Shown here one piece after another: positions 20,299 through 32,300 of a stretch of 64,000 nt of DNA. This stretch comes from Lumbricus rubellus (Eukaryota > Annelida > Clitellata > Crassiclitellata > Lumbricidae). The position numbers and the translations under genes are program-made. A model generated the notes under the pieces. The model saw only the letters and a list, made by a program, of their open reading frames with translations. It was not told the origin of the DNA and made no database searches. Position 1 is the first letter of the stretch. Each line of letters opens with the position of its first letter. The DNA lies in assembly GCA_945859605.1 (NCBI GenBank), contig OX243824.1:18529767-18593766 (forward strand), read 5' to 3'.

Positions 20299-20635
20299 GA
20301 AGGGCCGGATTTTGGGTAGTGGACGCCAGATATGGTGGGGGACATTTTGTGCAGCCGATTTTCTCTTTGTTGAATTGTTGCTCAGTTTCAAACAGGGACA
20401 ATCGTCATATCTCAGAATTATGAATTTTGAACATTGGTCATTTGGTAACTTACCACTGAGATCTATAGGTTCGCTTAAAATCAGTTTCCTACTCGCATGA
20501 CACAAGTAGGCCTAACGGTGACCGTGAATGAACATACTAAAAATAAATTGTAATTGGCGTGGTCCGTAAGTGGTGAAGCTCTGGCCTGGCGCCTTTTTTA
20601 AAGTCCAGGCCTAAATCCGGCCCTGATATTAAGTG
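20299..20635. mobile_element. Possible MITE with AGGGCCGGATTT termini
   Basis: AGGGCCGGATTT at 20301 is matched by AAATCCGGCCCT ending at 20634. No target duplication is visible, so this could be two unrelated ends or a decayed element. Confidence 0.4.
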
Positions 20636-20864
20636 TTTGCTGTGCTGACGAACGTAATGTTCCGAATGGCTTTGACAAAAATGTAAGTTGTTGTTGGCAG
20701 TGCTTCTTTGATGTAGGTTACTGGCGCTCTATCAATTGTCAAAACAATTAACTGTATAACCTAACGTGTTCACTGTGATTGACAGGGCTTTTAGCGTACA
20801 GTTCTACACAAAATGTGTACATGTAAGCTTAGTTCTAGATGAATATGAGCAAATGTATATGGAA

Positions 20865-20990
20865 GCACTTCTGTGCTGCTAAAAACAGTAAAAAGGTCAT
20901 TGTCCTCCGATTTTGAGTGATTTACTAAGGAGGATGGGAAAGGAAATAAGAGCTATTGCAGTTCTAAAGGTTCCTTAAAAAGCCCTAGTG
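20865..20990 (+). repeat. MITE family G, partial copy
   Basis: It contains GTCATTGTCCTCCGATTTTG, AGGAGGATGGGAAAGGAAAT and GCAGTTCTAAAGGTTCCTTA, in the order seen at 35348-35562. Confidence 0.65.
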
Positions 20991-21743
20991 ATTGACACAA
21001 TTTCAGGCAGATATTGACTCGTTTTTACATGACCATTGCTGTAGGCTATATGTACCCCGGTATGCATGAACATGACATTGTGTGAATTTACGTAGAGGCA
21101 GCACAAGTGGCAGACTTTCACATTCGCGGTCGGAAAATGAGTTGCTCTTTCAACATCTATTGTCCATGCTGTTGATAAAAATGTGTAGGGCTGTAGGCCT
21201 ATAATAGAGCCTAATCTTACATTATGCTAATAATTATGTGCATAATTTGACATTATGTTGCGTGTGCATGTTGGCTTGTCGTTGTTGGTATATCACTTGA
21301 AAATAAATCTTGTTTAATATGTTATCGACCTATACTATCAGCCAGTATGATAATTAATTGCATAAAAAAGCAAGAGATCAGATTTATTTGTGTGGAGTTG
21401 GGGTGTGCAAATAGGATTTTACTGTGGGGTCCAAAGAAAAATTAGAGGGTTGAACTCCACAACCTCACGACAATTCTTACCCTGCTATCAGCATTATACA
21501 GAAACCTGAAAGTTAGGAGAGAATGGTTGTGCTTCTCATCGTATTTACTAAACTATATTTTTGCCACAGGTCAAATTGGCAAATGCATTTAAATTGTTTT
21601 CTTGTTTTGTCTTTAATTACTAAAGCACATTCAACTATAATTATGGATTAGCGATTAACACTCTTTTTTAATCTAACTGCAGTTTCATGTTGCTATCTCA
21701 TAATTTTCACTCTAAGACTTTAGTCTTGTTAATGGGTATAGAG

Positions 21744-21840
21744 ATCCTGCGTGGTCGAGTGGGTTGTAGCCCGCTCGCCGCGCCGGCGACCCGGGTTCGA
21801 TTCCCGGACAGAGATTAATTTCTCGGATCTTTACTGCGGG
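21744..21840 (+). mobile_element. tRNA-like segment of a second SINE (or tRNA pseudogene)
   Basis: GTGGTCGAGTGGG resembles a Pol III A box and GGGTTCGATTCCCGG is a perfect B box with a T-arm stem. The flanking bases do not form a 7-bp acceptor stem, and the middle CGCCGCGCCGGCG is not a normal anticodon arm. A functional tRNA is therefore unlikely. Downstream, CGTTACGCC-type ends at about 21985-21997 suggest another mobile element terminus. Confidence 0.55.
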
Positions 21841-22982
21841 TGACTCGGTCGCAATATAAACGTGGAGTATGAGGTTGTTCTCTGCCTCCGACTGTAAAGG
21901 CCCTTTGGTCATACACGGTCGTTAAAACTACTTTCCAGTATAGGGGCCCGAGTTTAAATGTCCTTGGAGCCCCGGCTAGGTTGTTACGCCACTGCTTGCT
22001 ACATGAACACATAATTATAATGTGCTTTGGAAATGATTTAGCCTATGTATGTAAGCAATGAAACCTATTGTGCAGACAAACTACAGCAAAGTCTGTTTTT
22101 AGCTTTTTTAGCCATCTGCTTCGACTGTTTATAACAATTTCTCCCATAAGCCGCTAGGCTATTACTTCCGCTTCCCCTACTATGTTCTTATTTACCACGA
22201 TGGCCGCAGTGACGATGGCCTGAAATCCGATGTCTATAAATAAAGATGATGTCATCAGCTATAGTCGTAAAGCAAGTTTAATGACACGTAAACATGTAAC
22301 TCAACTTGTAATGACTTTGTTTTGTTTACTTTTCGTTGAATTTGTTTCGTGCTCATCTCGCCTTGTCTCTGTAAAATTAAGGTGTTCATTAAATAACGAT
22401 GTGAAGCAACATTTTACAACATGCGATGACAGAAGTGCATTGTTGGTAGAAATTCCTATTTTATGTTCTGTTGCCTACTCGACTTCGCTGTAAACATCGA
22501 TTTAGTGCTCTAATTAATTATTGGTTATGTGTTAAATCAGACTAGGCCTACAAACAGTTTTTGTGATTACATCGTGTTATACAATTAGGCCTATATAGTA
22601 GAGCGTTAGTAAGAGATTGTTAGCATGGTAGAAGAATATAAGATTTAGAACACCGTGCACGGAATTTTGTCTGTTGTTTCTATACTTCAAAGCTTAGCCG
22701 GCTACTAAAATTGTACCGCAACTGAAGAGCTATATACGGCGTCATTGTCTTATAACCGTATGAATTTTAACAACAGAAAACATTCGCTTTGAAGTGGACC
22801 CGATGAATTGTACGATGAATAGGTGCTGTCCAAATCACGACTAGTCACAGCTGCACTCATTCATTTCGAACATTTATACAGCGCCTACTTACATGTAGGC
22901 TAGGCCTAGAAGCTTACTTGTACGCGCTTGTAGCCTAAACATGATGGTGACTTGAACACGTTGTGAAACATGAACTCCGTCA

Positions 22983-23085
22983 CTGCTCGAACTCTGGCAC
23001 TGGCAGTGCCAGTCCCAAGCCTGGCGAACGAAGGAGGGCGACCCTAATGATACTTGATATGACACAGTGTCGTTAAACAGCAACA
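22983..23085 (-). repeat. Dispersed repeat, third copy of the 290-378 family
   Basis: Reverse complement of the same landmarks: GGCACTGGCAGTGCCAGTCC, GGAGGGCGACCCTAATGAT and CAGTGTCGTTAAACAGCA. Confidence 0.65.
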
Positions 23086-23204
23086 TGAAGCAGGTCGTGA
23101 AACAAAGACGTAGGCCTGTCATTCGGGGATCCCTATCACTCGGGGACCAGGTAGTCGCTCGCCACTGGGGAAGAAGAATGAATTGGAACTAAAATAACGC
23201 AGGG

Positions 23205-23977
23205 CGGGTCTAGGACTTTACCCCCGGCCCATTACCCCCTGCCATAACCCCCTGCCATTACCCCCCGACCATTACCCCCCGTAGGACATTACCCCTGCCA
23301 TTACCCCCCCCGGTTGTTTACATTTGGGTCCAGTGTATGTATGTATGTATGTATGTATGTATGTATGTATGTATGTATGTATGTATGTATGTATGTATGT
23401 ATGTATGTATGTATGTATGTATGTATGTATGTATGCATGCATGCATGTATGTATGTATGTATGCAAGTATGTGTGTGCGTATGTATGTGCGTATGCATGT
23501 AAGTATGCATGCATGTAAGTGCGTATGTAAGTATGTAATTATGCATGCATACATACTTACATACATCTATACTTACATACATACTTGTATACATACGTAC
23601 GTACATACGCACATACATACTCACATACATGAATACATACATACATACATACATACATACATACATACATACATACATACATACATACATACATACATAC
23701 ATACACACATACACACATACATACATACATACATACGTACATAATTCTTGCATACATATGCAGTGCACATACATACCTACAGGTCCTACATACATGCATA
23801 CTTACATACATACATGCATAAATACACACAAATATACATGCATGCATACACTGGACCTATATGTAAAGGACCGGGGGTAATGGCAGGGGGTAATGTCCTA
23901 CGGGGGGTAATGGTCGGGGGTAATGGCAGGGGGTAATGGCAGGGGGTAATGGGCTGGGGGTAATGTCCGGATACCCG
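23205..23977. mobile_element. Fold-back element with GGTAATGG-rich arms and TATG/CATA core
   Basis: The left arm (23205-23333) is made of short units such as CCATTACCCCCTG; the right arm (about 23860-23977) is its inverted copy with CAGGGGGTAATGG. Between them, (ATGT)n on the plus strand (23334-23520) becomes (ACAT)n (23550-23755), with the centre near ATGCATGCAT at 23543. The whole about 770-bp unit can fold into one long hairpin. Met/Cys/Val/Tyr and Ile/His/Thr frames across it are artefacts. Confidence 0.8.
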
Positions 23978-24419
23978 AATGGGCAAGGACAAAAGCGAGA
24001 CCAGTGCAGCAGCTCTGTAGCTGATGCGCTGTTAAATTGGAAGCCAGTGCAAAGCTTAGTGCATATTGTCCGTTATGAGAAGGAGCGCCGTAAGAAGGGG
24101 AAAGCAAATGAGAAAATATTATCAATCTTTAGTCCAGACTGAGTGATCTCATGGAGCTGGAGCTGGTGGCTGGAGACCACCAACCGACTGGGCCTGAACG
24201 CTTAGTTTATTATAGGCTGTGGATTCGTGTTAGGCCTACATCATCACCACTCAGGGTCGAATTTAAGAGCTACAATTGTTTTCTTCCCTTTGTTACTTTA
24301 TTCTTTTTTATTATTTAATTTATTTAATGTAAGCTTAATACTGTTGGGTTGGTGTCAGGAATGGCATGCGGCCATAAACCCCTTCCCCCCAGTGTTATTT
24401 AAGTTTCAATTTACTTTTC

Positions 24420-24540
24420 AGTTCCAGTTTTAGTTTTAGTTTTGTTTTAACTTTTCAGTTTAGTTTTAGTTTAAGTTTTCAAATCTTTTCAGTTTTAGTT
24501 TTAGTTTCAGTTTTCAGAACTTTTCAGTTTTAATCAAGTT
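24420..24540. repeat. TTTTAG/TTTCAG low-complexity repeat
   Basis: Irregular units of GTTTTA and TTTTCAG. A similar tract lies at 27175-27320. Confidence 0.8.
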
Positions 24541-25309
24541 TCTGTAAACCTTCAACAGAAGGAATTGAATTTTTTTATTAATGACATTTTTCATTTTTAT
24601 TAGCAAGAGCAATAGATTAAGCTAAATTCATGTTGTCATGCAATACATGAGCTGCAGTTTGAAGCACTCCACTTTTTATTTTGAAATAAAGTAACATTAG
24701 TCCGATTTAATTCCAGAGCACGGTATTGAATTTTATGAAGAAAGAATTGTAAATGCAACTTACCTAAATTGAAATTTAAAAACACTAAACTATATAAAGT
24801 TATGTGCAGTAATCTGGCACAATGGGATGGATAAAAAAATCTGTTGAACAGTGAACAAAGATTCAACATAGGCTAAGTACCTTATACAGACTGCTATGTT
24901 GAGACTTGAACTTCCTGTCACAATAATTTTGCTGTCCATCAGCAACACCTCTACTTTTAGAGTAAGTGTTGGGAGCATGTGTATGAGAATGGCCTATCTT
25001 CTGTGATGATATAATCTGCCCTTCCAATACACAAGCACAGGCCAGTAAGTGTCAAACGAGTCTGCCATTATGCTGTAGTCCGAAAGTGTGTGATCTCGGA
25101 TCCATTAATGGAGATGTAATAAAACTCAGCGCCCTGTTCCAAGATCAGTGAAGTTTCAATTAGGTCTACCACCACCACCACCACCAGCAGCAGCCACAAA
25201 TAGGCTTGAAATAGCCAATAGACACGTCTATTTCTATCTTCATTTGTCCTATCCATAAACATCTAGATAAATAGCATGCCTAATCTAGCCTACGTGCATG
25301 TCATATTCT

Positions 25310-25340
25310 AAGTTTGACGTTTGACTCAAACGTCAAACTT
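25310..25340. other. Perfect 31-bp palindrome with TGACG/CGTCA halves
   Basis: AAGTTTGACGTTT, five bases, then AAACGTCAAACTT: 13-bp arms without mismatch. The arms contain TGACG-type half-sites of bZIP/CRE proteins, but no gene is nearby to give it a role. Confidence 0.5.
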
Positions 25341-25609
25341 ATTTCACACATTTATATGCGGGTCATTCTTGCATAATGAGGTAACGGCATCATGCTGCTC
25401 CATATTGGTTGGCAGACAATGTTTGTTGACATTGGAATCATGTACAATCTTACATGTGATCCGTAGGCCGCCTATGTGTCATGTATCTATACAGGCTCAA
25501 GTTCAAATATTCATACCCTTCCCCTACACGGACCATGCTTCAAATACACCTGTAACTCAAGATCTATAGACACACAGGTCGCGCCGCTGAGGGGGTTATG
25601 AATATGCGT

Positions 25610-26796
25610 GAATCGGAGTGGGGTGTCGTGACGTCGCATGCCTAGTCGACCAGCGCTGCTGGCATCTGACATGTCTGTTGAAACTATAGCATACCAAGTG
25701 TATTCGAAGAACCTAGATAGCGTACATTTAGTAACATCAGTAGGAATTTAAATCTGCTGTCGTATGCCAAATACGTCTTTTGTTGTCATAATTAAGCCGC
25801 CATTAAACTCCGGATCCAATATCTAATTAGCCTACATTAAGTTAGCAGTCCGAAGTTGCCCACAGCTATCGTTTATCGGAAATATAATTTTAGATGTGAA
25901 CGACATTAAGAGCAGCCTTAAATGACACTAACAAATCCTTGTATCAGAAATGATTAATCGAATGGCACTAACAAGTCTTAAGTGTACACGTGAATGACAG
26001 CCGGACATTCCCCCGGACATACATACAAACATACAAACATACATACATACAATGTCATACATACATGCATGCATGCATGCATACAGACATACATACATAC
26101 ATAAATACATACATACAAACATACATACATACATGCATGCATATATACATACATACATACTTACATACAAACAAACATACATACATACATACATACATAC
26201 ATACATACATACATACATACATACACGCAAACATACATAGCCTACATATACGCACGTCTGTATGTATCTATGCATGTATGCATACATGAATGCATGCATA
26301 CATGCATGTATTTATTTATATTTTGATGGATTTTGTCTATATACGGGGAATGTTCTTCCTCGGGGGGACATGTCCGGGGTGATATGTCCGGGGAAGTGAA
26401 ATGACCGACTATCCAGCTAAATGTCTATTGTTTCTGGCAACGTCTTTTGCTTCTTTATATCTGTGAAACTGTTCAGCTTCGAAATGCTCAGAACATATGC
26501 GCGCTGTCTTTGCATTAAATGTATCTTTCCCGCAGCACATTGATATCCAGAGTTAGAATAATCCGTCATCTTTAGGAAATTATTGATGAAATTGATGAAC
26601 CTTTCCTATGCACTGCGTATTTTTTCAACTGGCGATTGCACAGTTACTAGGTATCTCTATTTATTTGTTGTAAATACATCAGTTACACTGAATGTGTGGA
26701 TTAATATTGGGCAGCTACACTGAATGAACTGCATGTAGGTTATACATGAGTCAGATCGACTAGGCATGCGACGTCAGAAACACCCCACCCCGAGTT
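25610..26796. mobile_element. Segment bounded by inverted GACGTCGCATGCCTAGTCGA arms
   Basis: GAGTGGGGTGTCGTGACGTC and GCATGCCTAGTCGAC at 25616-25652 are repeated inverted at about 26754-26796 (GTCGACTAGGCATGCGACGTC-like with minor changes). The interior holds the (ACAT)n array and CCGGACAT-type boxes. It may be a non-autonomous DNA element; no clear target duplication was found. Confidence 0.5.
26003..26400. repeat. ACAT microsatellite flanked by CCGGACAT boxes
   Basis: GCCGGACATTCCCCCGGAC precedes an (ACAT)n array (26018-26230). GGAATGTTC, GGGGGGACATGTCCGGGG and ATGTCCGGGG follow, partly inverted. The plan resembles the fold-back element at 23205-23977. Confidence 0.6.
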
Positions 26797-27174
26797 AATG
26801 AGCCCGCTGCCTAAGCCAGCGGGCCAACCTGTGTATTGGAAGAACCTTGCCTGTAACTAACTTCGCTCGCCCAGTGGTCAGCGGTGCCCAGCCATCCGTA
26901 ACAATAACTAATCAATGTCAGCCTTGTCGGGCTGTTTAACTGACGCATTGTAATCGAATTAATTATACACATCACTATCTTGTCATGGCCACACACAATC
27001 TTTATGGTTGACCGCATTTTACAATAGGCTGACCTCTAAAGAGAAAGCAGATAGAGAAATGGTTAGACCGGATGTTTGCTTGAGACATATTGCTCTCATA
27101 CATGTACGCCGCTAACTGTTGCAGACATTCGCCATTTGTTTTTTGCGCCACACAGATAAATTAATTCAGTTTTC

Positions 27175-27320
27175 AACTTTCAAGTTTAGTTTTAGTTTAA
27201 GTTTTAAACTTTTCAGTTTAGTTTTAGTTTCAGTTTTCAGAACTTTTCAGTTTTAGTTTTAGTTTCAGTAAACTCAAATGGAATTTTTGAGTTAACTCAA
27301 ATTCAGTTTCAGTTTTAGTT
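27175..27320. repeat. TTTTAG/TTTCAG low-complexity repeat
   Basis: Second tract of GTTTTA and TTTTCAG units, resembling 24420-24540. Confidence 0.8.
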
Positions 27321-27671
27321 AACTTGAATAACATTGCTTCCCCCATCATATATAATATATTCATGGCTACGCCACTGCTTGTCGTCATCATCTTTCGTCA
27401 TTATCATCATCGACCTCAATTATATAATATTATTGTAAGCAAAGCAACTAAACTGAAATAAACTTAAACACACTTTATTTATGCACCAAATAATTTCATA
27501 TGCGTTAAATACAGATTATGTCTCTGCAGAGATACAAAGCACCTTACAGAACGCAGGTCCCGCCTACGCCATGAAATAATTGCTTTAATTTATATAAAAA
27601 TGAAGTTTACGTCAGCTGACAAAGGAAGCTTTGAGATTGAATGAGAAATAGATTAAATCATGCAAGACATT

Positions 27672-27885
27672 CAAGGCCGTAGCTAGGAGGGTGTTTTAAG
27701 TATTTGAACACCCCCCCCCCCCGAAAAGGAAAATGTAAAATATAATATAATGCGTTTACTAGCACATGATGAAAAAACATGAAATTAGGCGAAAACTGGT
27801 AAGAAACCCATGACTGAAAGAAAGGTCGTCAGAAAATCTCCGCCGAAGAAACAGCCCCCGAAATCAAATCTTGGCTACGGTCTTG
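27672..27885. mobile_element. hAT-like MITE, family F
   Basis: Ends CAAGGCCGTAGCTAGG and CTTGGCTACGGTCTTG are inverted. Flanking 8-mers AAGACATT (27664-27671) and GAGACATT (27886-27893) match at 7 of 8. The interior has a run of C and AAAGGTCGTCAGAAA, the shared module. 214 bp. Confidence 0.85.
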
Positions 27886-28574
27886 GAGACATTGATACGC
27901 TTGAGTGAAGTGGAGAAGTGTCTAAGATCGAATAAAATAGATTATAATATCACCATTGCAACAAAAACTTAAACTTAAACATTAATCTTGCTCCTAGATT
28001 TTTCACAGGCTTCCCTATTAATCTCAAGAAGCGAGTCATCTAAACCCACGCCTGCGTGGCTCATTCATTTCACAATTCCGGATAATATGTCCCATTTACA
28101 AAAAAGGAAAAGTCCCTCCGTCTCGTAATGTTTAATGTGATAAATATCGGAACAAGGCAACTGAAAGTTGATTTCTCTCACCGTCTTGCGCCTCTGAACA
28201 GTCAGACATATCGCAATTAATGTAATCTGCGCGATCTATAGGTATTAGGCACATCAGTAGCCTATCTACGTGTTCATTTAGTCCTAGTCCTATTTATGCA
28301 ATGTGGAATAGGCCTACCAAAAGCATACAGTTGCCAGGTCGCGACAAACTGTCTGGAACGGGCCTATAATACGGCGCGGCGCAATGCAGTATTAGCATAA
28401 AAATGTCATGAAACATAATATTAATTATTTGCATTGTAATGTACCGGGGTATTTCAACAATAATTCTGAATGGCAATGTAATTGGTTCGATGCCATGATA
28501 CATCGGACAGCCAATAAGATGAGATATGGGAACTAATGCGATGCCATAGTTGATGTTTCTCGATAGCAATCGAG

Positions 28575-29365
28575 TTACATATAGCCTCCATTACATTCCT
28601 GCTGTGGCCCTGCTATGCCCTCCAGCGATGCCGCACTCTTAGACGGCCAGAACCCATCATCATTGATATACTGGATCGACTCGAGGCTGACTCTGGACGG
28701 TTTCGAGTCGAGCACCGACTGCGACGACTCTCTCGAGGGTTCCTGTCCTTTGGCAAGAACCTCAACGCCCCTGGCAAGGTCGACCATCGTGTACCTCCCC
28801 TTCTTGTTCTTCATCCGCCTCCTGTGGATGGCGATTATGGGAAACGCGATGAAGATGATTGGACCGTAGGTGAAGAAGATGACCATTAGCGGTACAACAC
28901 TTGCGATGTCCCCATCGGGTTCTGGGAGCGTGGCGACGATGATGAAGAATGCGAACGTGATGTTTTGGATCCCCGTCTCGATCATCACCGTCAGGGCGAT
29001 GCGGACGGAGAAGCGACTACAAAAGAAGGCGAGGACGAAGGAGAGAGCGAAGGCGCAGTACGGGGTGGCCGCCGACGTGAATAGGATCTGCCAGGTGTTC
29101 GCGAAGAGTATCACGGCGTGGTTAAGGTAGATGAAGACGATGACAAGGGCGAGGAGGACGATGAGAGCCACCGGACGAAGGATCATGACGAGAAGGTTGG
29201 CCACACGGGGGCACCATCGACCGAGGGCCATCCCTATGGCCGTTGGGAGGCTGAACCAGATGACGGCGATGACCAGTAGAGTCCACGGAATGTTGATATC
29301 GGATAGTGGATAGCCCTCCTGGAGAACCAGTTTGCCGACCGTGTACATCCACAGCGGTATCATAC
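28575..29365 (-). CDS. SLC10-like exon 3
   Basis: Acceptor ACATGTACAG. It encodes GMIPLWMYTVGKLVL, four to five further spans, the sodium-site motif ETGIQN, and a hydrophilic tail ending CNGGYM with TAA at 28575-28577. Confidence 0.93.
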
Positions 29366-32300
29366 CTGTACATGTATATATTTATAATAATTTCGCTTAA
29401 TATATATTTATAATATATATTATATTACCTTGTTTACATAACATGTACACTGTGCCCCATAAAAAAAACACCAAAAAACTTTGTCATGAAACGCATGTAA
29501 GTCTAATGTTAAATAAGAAAAAGTAATGTTTCATTTAAGAAGATGTTCGAAGTGATGTCCCTTCGCTTGAACGCAGGCTCTCAGCCATGGCCGCCACTGT
29601 TCAATAGCGTTGTCAAGGACACTCTGCTTCAACTGTGCCCACACAACGATGAGGCGCTCCTTCAACTCGTTGATGTCCGTATTGCTGTCTGGCAGACGCG
29701 TTCCTGTATTAGACCCCAAATTCTGTAGTCAACGGGATTGAGGTCTGGTGAGTTTGCTGGCCAGAGTTCCGGTCCAATGAAGCTTGGTGTTTCACGTCGC
29801 AACAACGCAATGGTGTCCTTTGCGCGATGTGCTGGGGCGTTGTCCTATAAGTTACTAATCTCTGTTTAAATGTTTCCAAACACGCCTAGCCTGCATCACT
29901 GCCTCCAACAGCAACCACTTCTGTGAGTAAGTAAAATGTAAACTATTTTGTGGCAAAATTATTTGAGAAACAACGTACAAACTTTTATTACAATTGGCTT
30001 AGTTTTGTAGAAGATTTTTGAAAAAGTTTTTGGTGTGTTTTTTTTATGGGGCACAGTGTATAACCTGGTATATAACTATATATATAATATACTTCTTATT
30101 TTATATTTTTATTTGACTTACTTGACTTATGGTCTTGGCGATGCCCCCGCACGCAGAAGCCGCTCATCTATGGAAGCTCTCCATCTCCCTCTGTTCTCCG
30201 CCTGATGCACAGCTTCCTGCATCGACAGCCCCATCTCCTGACAATCCTCCTTGATCATGTCCCTCCATCGTTTCTTCGGTCTTCCCCTTTTTCTCCTTCC
30301 CTGTACCTCCCCATTGAAGGCTATCTTTGGATATCTGGCGTTCTCCATCCTTTTTTTATTTACTTTTTATTTATTTATTTTATTTCTCACATTTGCTATA
30401 GCGCCCCTTGGAGCTCACTTCTCAGAGGCGCTTACGACTGCAGCACAGCCACTGCATCGGAGTTTCACCCCGAAGCGCACGAGCAATTGCGCGTGAAAGA
30501 CTTGCCCAAGGTCCCTTTATATATAATTAGGTTATATTGTATAAATGGTATCAAACTCCGCCAAAGCCGGTCCCAAGCCCGGTTGAAAAAGGAGGAGGGT
30601 TCTGCGGTGGGCTTGCGGCCCACCCAGGTAAAAAGAACCTTGCAACAGAAACGATACAGGAAAACCCAAACTAAATGGAAGACCTGTATCGCCCAATGTG
30701 CACACAGCACGTGGACGGACTAAGGTCTAAGGTAAGGTATAAATGGTACAATATAACATACTTATTTATTTACCCTAGAAAAAGAAGAGTTGCCGCCAAG
30801 GCCGTATTTAGGGGGTGTTTTGGGTGTTTGAACACCCCCCGAAATGGAAAATGGAGAAAAAAATCTATTGCATTTTCAATTTCGTGATGCAAAAATCAAG
30901 AAAAAGTGATGAAAACACCCCCCGAAATGAAGTAAAGAAATTTGACGGCGAAAATATTTCACAGATTTCGACCGAATTTTAAAAAAAAGGTCATCAGAAA
31001 TTTTGGCCGCGAAAATGGAAAATATTTAACAGATTTGGCCGCCACTGAAAACACCCCCCGAAATAAAATCCTGGCTACGGCCTTGGTTGCCGCCTATAAG
31101 CTAGCCTGAGAGGTATTCTTGGGCCTCTATCAAGCACTGTCGACCTGTTTTATTCATTCATTAGGGAGATTCATACAACGCCCTATACATTGTATAGGGC
31201 GTTATACAAAGGAACTACTCGTGAGCGCCCAGAGCCAACCTGGCTGAGGAGAGGGAAGCACGACGTCCTTGCACATACAGAGTATAGACACATAAAGGCC
31301 AGTCCTCTCCCTGCCGTCTAATCTTTCACCTAAGGCACTCTCATAAATAAAATTCATTTTAATCAATATATCTTGGATATAAATTCAAATTAATTAATGT
31401 ACCTTAGATAAATTTCAATCTAATTAATTAATTTACCTTATATAAAATGAAATTTAATGAATGTACGTTAAATAACATCCAATTAAATTAATGTGCCTTC
31501 GATAAAACTCAATATTGCAATATAGGGGACCATAGAAAGTCATATTGAAAAATCTAATGTCGGAACTAACCGAGGGCGAAGACAGTGCTGAAGAAAGTCA
31601 TGATGATGCTCATGTGTAGATCACCATTGACGATGGTCGTTAGAAGGTTACTTGGTCCACCGCCAGGGGCGCACCCGACAGCGAACAGAGCGAAAGCCAT
31701 GTGCGCCGGTAAGCTACAAGCTCGACCCAACACGTACGTGATCTAAAAATAAAATAAAATAAAACAAACGTTAATCTGGAACTATGGATCACTTATGTTT
31801 CAACACAGAAACCTAGCTCACTGTCGTTTGCATGCACAGGTCCATCCTTATGGAATTGACTTCCACCATCAGTTAGGTCTGCTATCCTCTCTGGTGGTCT
31901 TCATCTTTCTCTCGCCTTAAATCCTACCTTTTCTCTCGAGGTTGCACGCACTGGGAGCGCTTCTGAAAGGCTCTTGCTGTGAGAAGCGCTTTATAAAACT
32001 TATTTTCATATTGAATGCCATCTGTCGACTGTCTATAATTGAATTCGTTTTTTATGTACATGTCTGCTTGGACCATGCCACTGACGACTCTACCAGTTAA
32101 CAGTGCATTGTTTTGCTAATTAATATTTCTCTATTGCATTCAACATTATACAGACTATCGTTGTAATTAGTTTGCTCACTAATTGATGCTACAAAGATAA
32201 TTCAACTGCAATTACAAATTAAATTTACAACCAAAGAGCGATCTTCATTGAAGAACTTATTGTTCAGTTTTTAAAAAAATTGAAAAAGGTCATCAACATT

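Noticed and set aside
21744..21816. Apparent tRNA gene
   Set aside because: Good A and B boxes, but the acceptor stem does not pair and the anticodon arm is abnormal, so it was recorded as a SINE or pseudo-tRNA segment.
22230..22493. 87-codon ORF with a hydrophobic stretch
   Set aside because: The stretch TLFCLLFVEFVSCSS resembles a signal anchor, but the ORF is AT-rich, the ATG is followed by polar residues, and nothing around supports a gene.
23272..23880. Overlapping ORFs up to 164 codons
   Set aside because: Repeat translations of the TATG/CATA core of the fold-back element.
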